NCBI GenBank assembly: GCA_964568675.1
Contig: CAZMQV010000073.1
Span: forward strand, 1-14,173
DNA from: UPXZ01 sp964568675
GTDB taxonomy: Bacteria; Bacteroidota; Bacteroidia; Bacteroidales; Paludibacteraceae
Length of the DNA stretch: 14,173 nt
Reading direction: 5' to 3'
In this document: positions 13,622 to 14,173 of the stretch, one piece after another
Layout: every line of letters starts with the position of its first letter
Numbering within the stretch: position 1 is the stretch's first letter
Notes under the pieces: model-generated
Database searches by the model: none
What the model saw: the letters and a program-made list of their open reading frames with translations, nothing else
What the model was told of the DNA's origin: nothing
Program-made: the position numbers and the translations under genes

Positions 13622-13939
13622 TTAACAATATTCTTTGTTGTCCATTTCTATGAATAAGTCGCTAAACATTTTTTTAGCTAACGTCCAATTTTCTTGATTA
13701 ATACAGTATTTTATGGTCGGTGGTGTGATTGTTCCTTGAATTAATTCGGCGTCTTTCAACTCATTCAAATGTTGCGAAAGTGTGCTTTTGGCAATAGGCA
13801 AAATTTCGGACATATCGCCGTGATAACAGCAACTTTCATTTGCCAACATTTGCAGGATAGCTATGCGAATGGGGTGTCCCAATGCTTTTGCAAAGCGTGC
13901 CAATTGTTCTTGTTCTTGTGTCAGTTCTTTTTTTGTCAT
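13622..13939 (-). CDS. arsR: ArsR/SmtB-family arsenic-responsive repressor
   Basis: A 105-residue winged-helix protein when started at ATG 13939 (MTKKELTQEQEQLARFAKALGHPIR). The frame extends seven codons to a TTG, but that lies inside the promoter. ALGHPIRIAILQML (residues about 19-32) and AKSTLSQHLNELKDAELIQG (recognition helix and wing lead) are classic ArsR. The usual ELCVCDL metal box is replaced by ESCCYHGDMSEIL, with a vicinal Cys-Cys pair. Two more cysteines stand at KYC and as the very last residue (EYC), and could complete a three-thiol As(III) site. First gene of the operon; represses until arsenite binds. Confidence 0.93.
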   Translation of the reverse strand: MTKKELTQEQEQLARFAKALGHPIRIAILQMLANESCCYHGDMSEILPIAKSTLSQHLNELKDAELIQGTITPPTIKYCINQENWTLAKKMFSDLFIEMDNKEYC

Positions 13940-13957
13940 AGTGAAAATTACTGTTCG

Positions 13958-13988
13958 CAAAGTTACAATTTATTTTTTATTTCACAAA
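13958..13988 (-). promoter_or_regulatory. Bacteroidetes-type promoter of the ars operon
   Basis: On the minus strand TTTG (13985-13988) is followed by a 19-bp spacer and TAACTTTG (13958-13965), a full match to the Bacteroidetes -33 TTTG / -7 TAnnTTTG pattern. The expected start of transcription is near 13950, giving a leader of only about 10-12 bases before the arsR ATG at 13939. Confidence 0.75.
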
Positions 13989-14098
13989 TACACAATTACA
14001 TTCTTTTCTAAATCTCCCTTAAAAGAATCTCATCGTCAGGTTAAGCTAAAAACGAAACACGAAGTTTTGTTCGGACAAGCAACTATCAAAAAGAAACT
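13989..14098. other. AT-rich spacer upstream of the ars promoter
   Basis: I see no gene, terminator or clear repeat here. It is the likely right-hand flank of the arsenic operon; just beyond it base composition changes to GC-rich. Confidence 0.4.
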
Positions 14099-14173
14099 TC
14101 AGCAAGGGTAGTTGCACTTACGGCAGGCACTGATCGACTCGGGTTTGGGCGAGGACTTGACGCCGGTTTCGGG
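14099..14173 (-). CDS. Possible C-terminal end of a gene cut by the window edge
   Basis: The minus strand is open from the edge for 24 codons ending SACRKCNYPC and a TGA (14099-14101). This stretch is clearly GC-richer than the rest. A Cys-X2-Cys at the end could bind metal, but 24 residues are too few to identify a family or even to be sure that it is coding. Confidence 0.2.
   Translation of the reverse strand, partial: PETGVKSSPKPESISACRKCNYPC

Noticed and set aside
14099..14173. tRNA gene fragment at the right edge
   Set aside because: GC-rich but without a GTTCRA-type T-loop or foldable acceptor stem.
1..14173. CRISPR array, rRNA, riboswitch
   Set aside because: No regularly spaced long repeats, rRNA signatures or recognisable riboswitch cores were seen on either strand.

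Overview
The window reads as part of an integrative element from a Bacteroidetes (probably Bacteroidales) genome. Three things point there: a TTTG-N19-TAnnTTTG promoter of the Bacteroidetes type, AT-rich Shine-Dalgarno-poor leaders, and gene families largely known from that phylum (BT4734/VirE-N primase-like, DUF3987 helicase-like, DUF6266). Every gene I can support, about seventeen, lies on the minus strand, so the region is read from right to left.

Right part (13.96 to 7.76 kb) is a nine-gene arsenic operon: arsR, arsM, arsC, acr3, arsF, arsG, arsE, arsD, arsA. Gaps are 3 to 31 bp, except for 59 bp between arsR and arsM, which holds a perfect 11-bp inverted repeat that may be the ArsR operator. 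The set covers arsenate reduction (thioredoxin-coupled ArsC), arsenite efflux (Acr3), an arsenite chaperone and ATPase (ArsD, ArsA), methylation (ArsM), and a CcdA-like/thioredoxin-like trio matching the ArsE/ArsF/ArsG organoarsenical module. A good promoter lies just upstream of arsR.

Middle part (7.74 to 3.50 kb): 24 bp after arsA starts a reading frame that has no ATG and looks cut at its 5' end, suggesting the operon landed in or beside an element gene. It ends in a palindrome, a direct repeat and a terminator-like hairpin. Then come two excisionase/MerR-like helix-turn-helix proteins, a BT4734-type primase-like protein and a PriCT-2/DUF3987 helicase-like protein. The first three overlap by ATGA junctions, as a replication and control module.

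Next is about 1 kb without a convincing gene (2.46 to 3.50 kb). It holds a perfect 22-bp inverted repeat pair 726 bp apart, four copies of CCTGCGTNGT, many GGAGCG hexamers on one strand only, and nested stem-loops. It could be a replication or transfer origin, or a structured RNA locus.

Left part (2.11 to 0.31 kb) holds a DUF6266 protein with its own terminator, then a compact three-gene cassette: a small one-helix membrane protein (holin candidate), a P5-type phage muralytic enzyme, and a lipoprotein with a C-terminal membrane helix that has the topology of a unimolecular spanin. Terminator hairpins follow, then a cluster of TACAAA repeats at the left edge that may be integrase-binding sites.

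No integrase, relaxase, capsid, terminase, tRNA, rRNA or CRISPR array is visible. The pairing of a primase/helicase module with a complete-looking lysis cassette but no virion or mobilization genes is the least explained aspect of the window.
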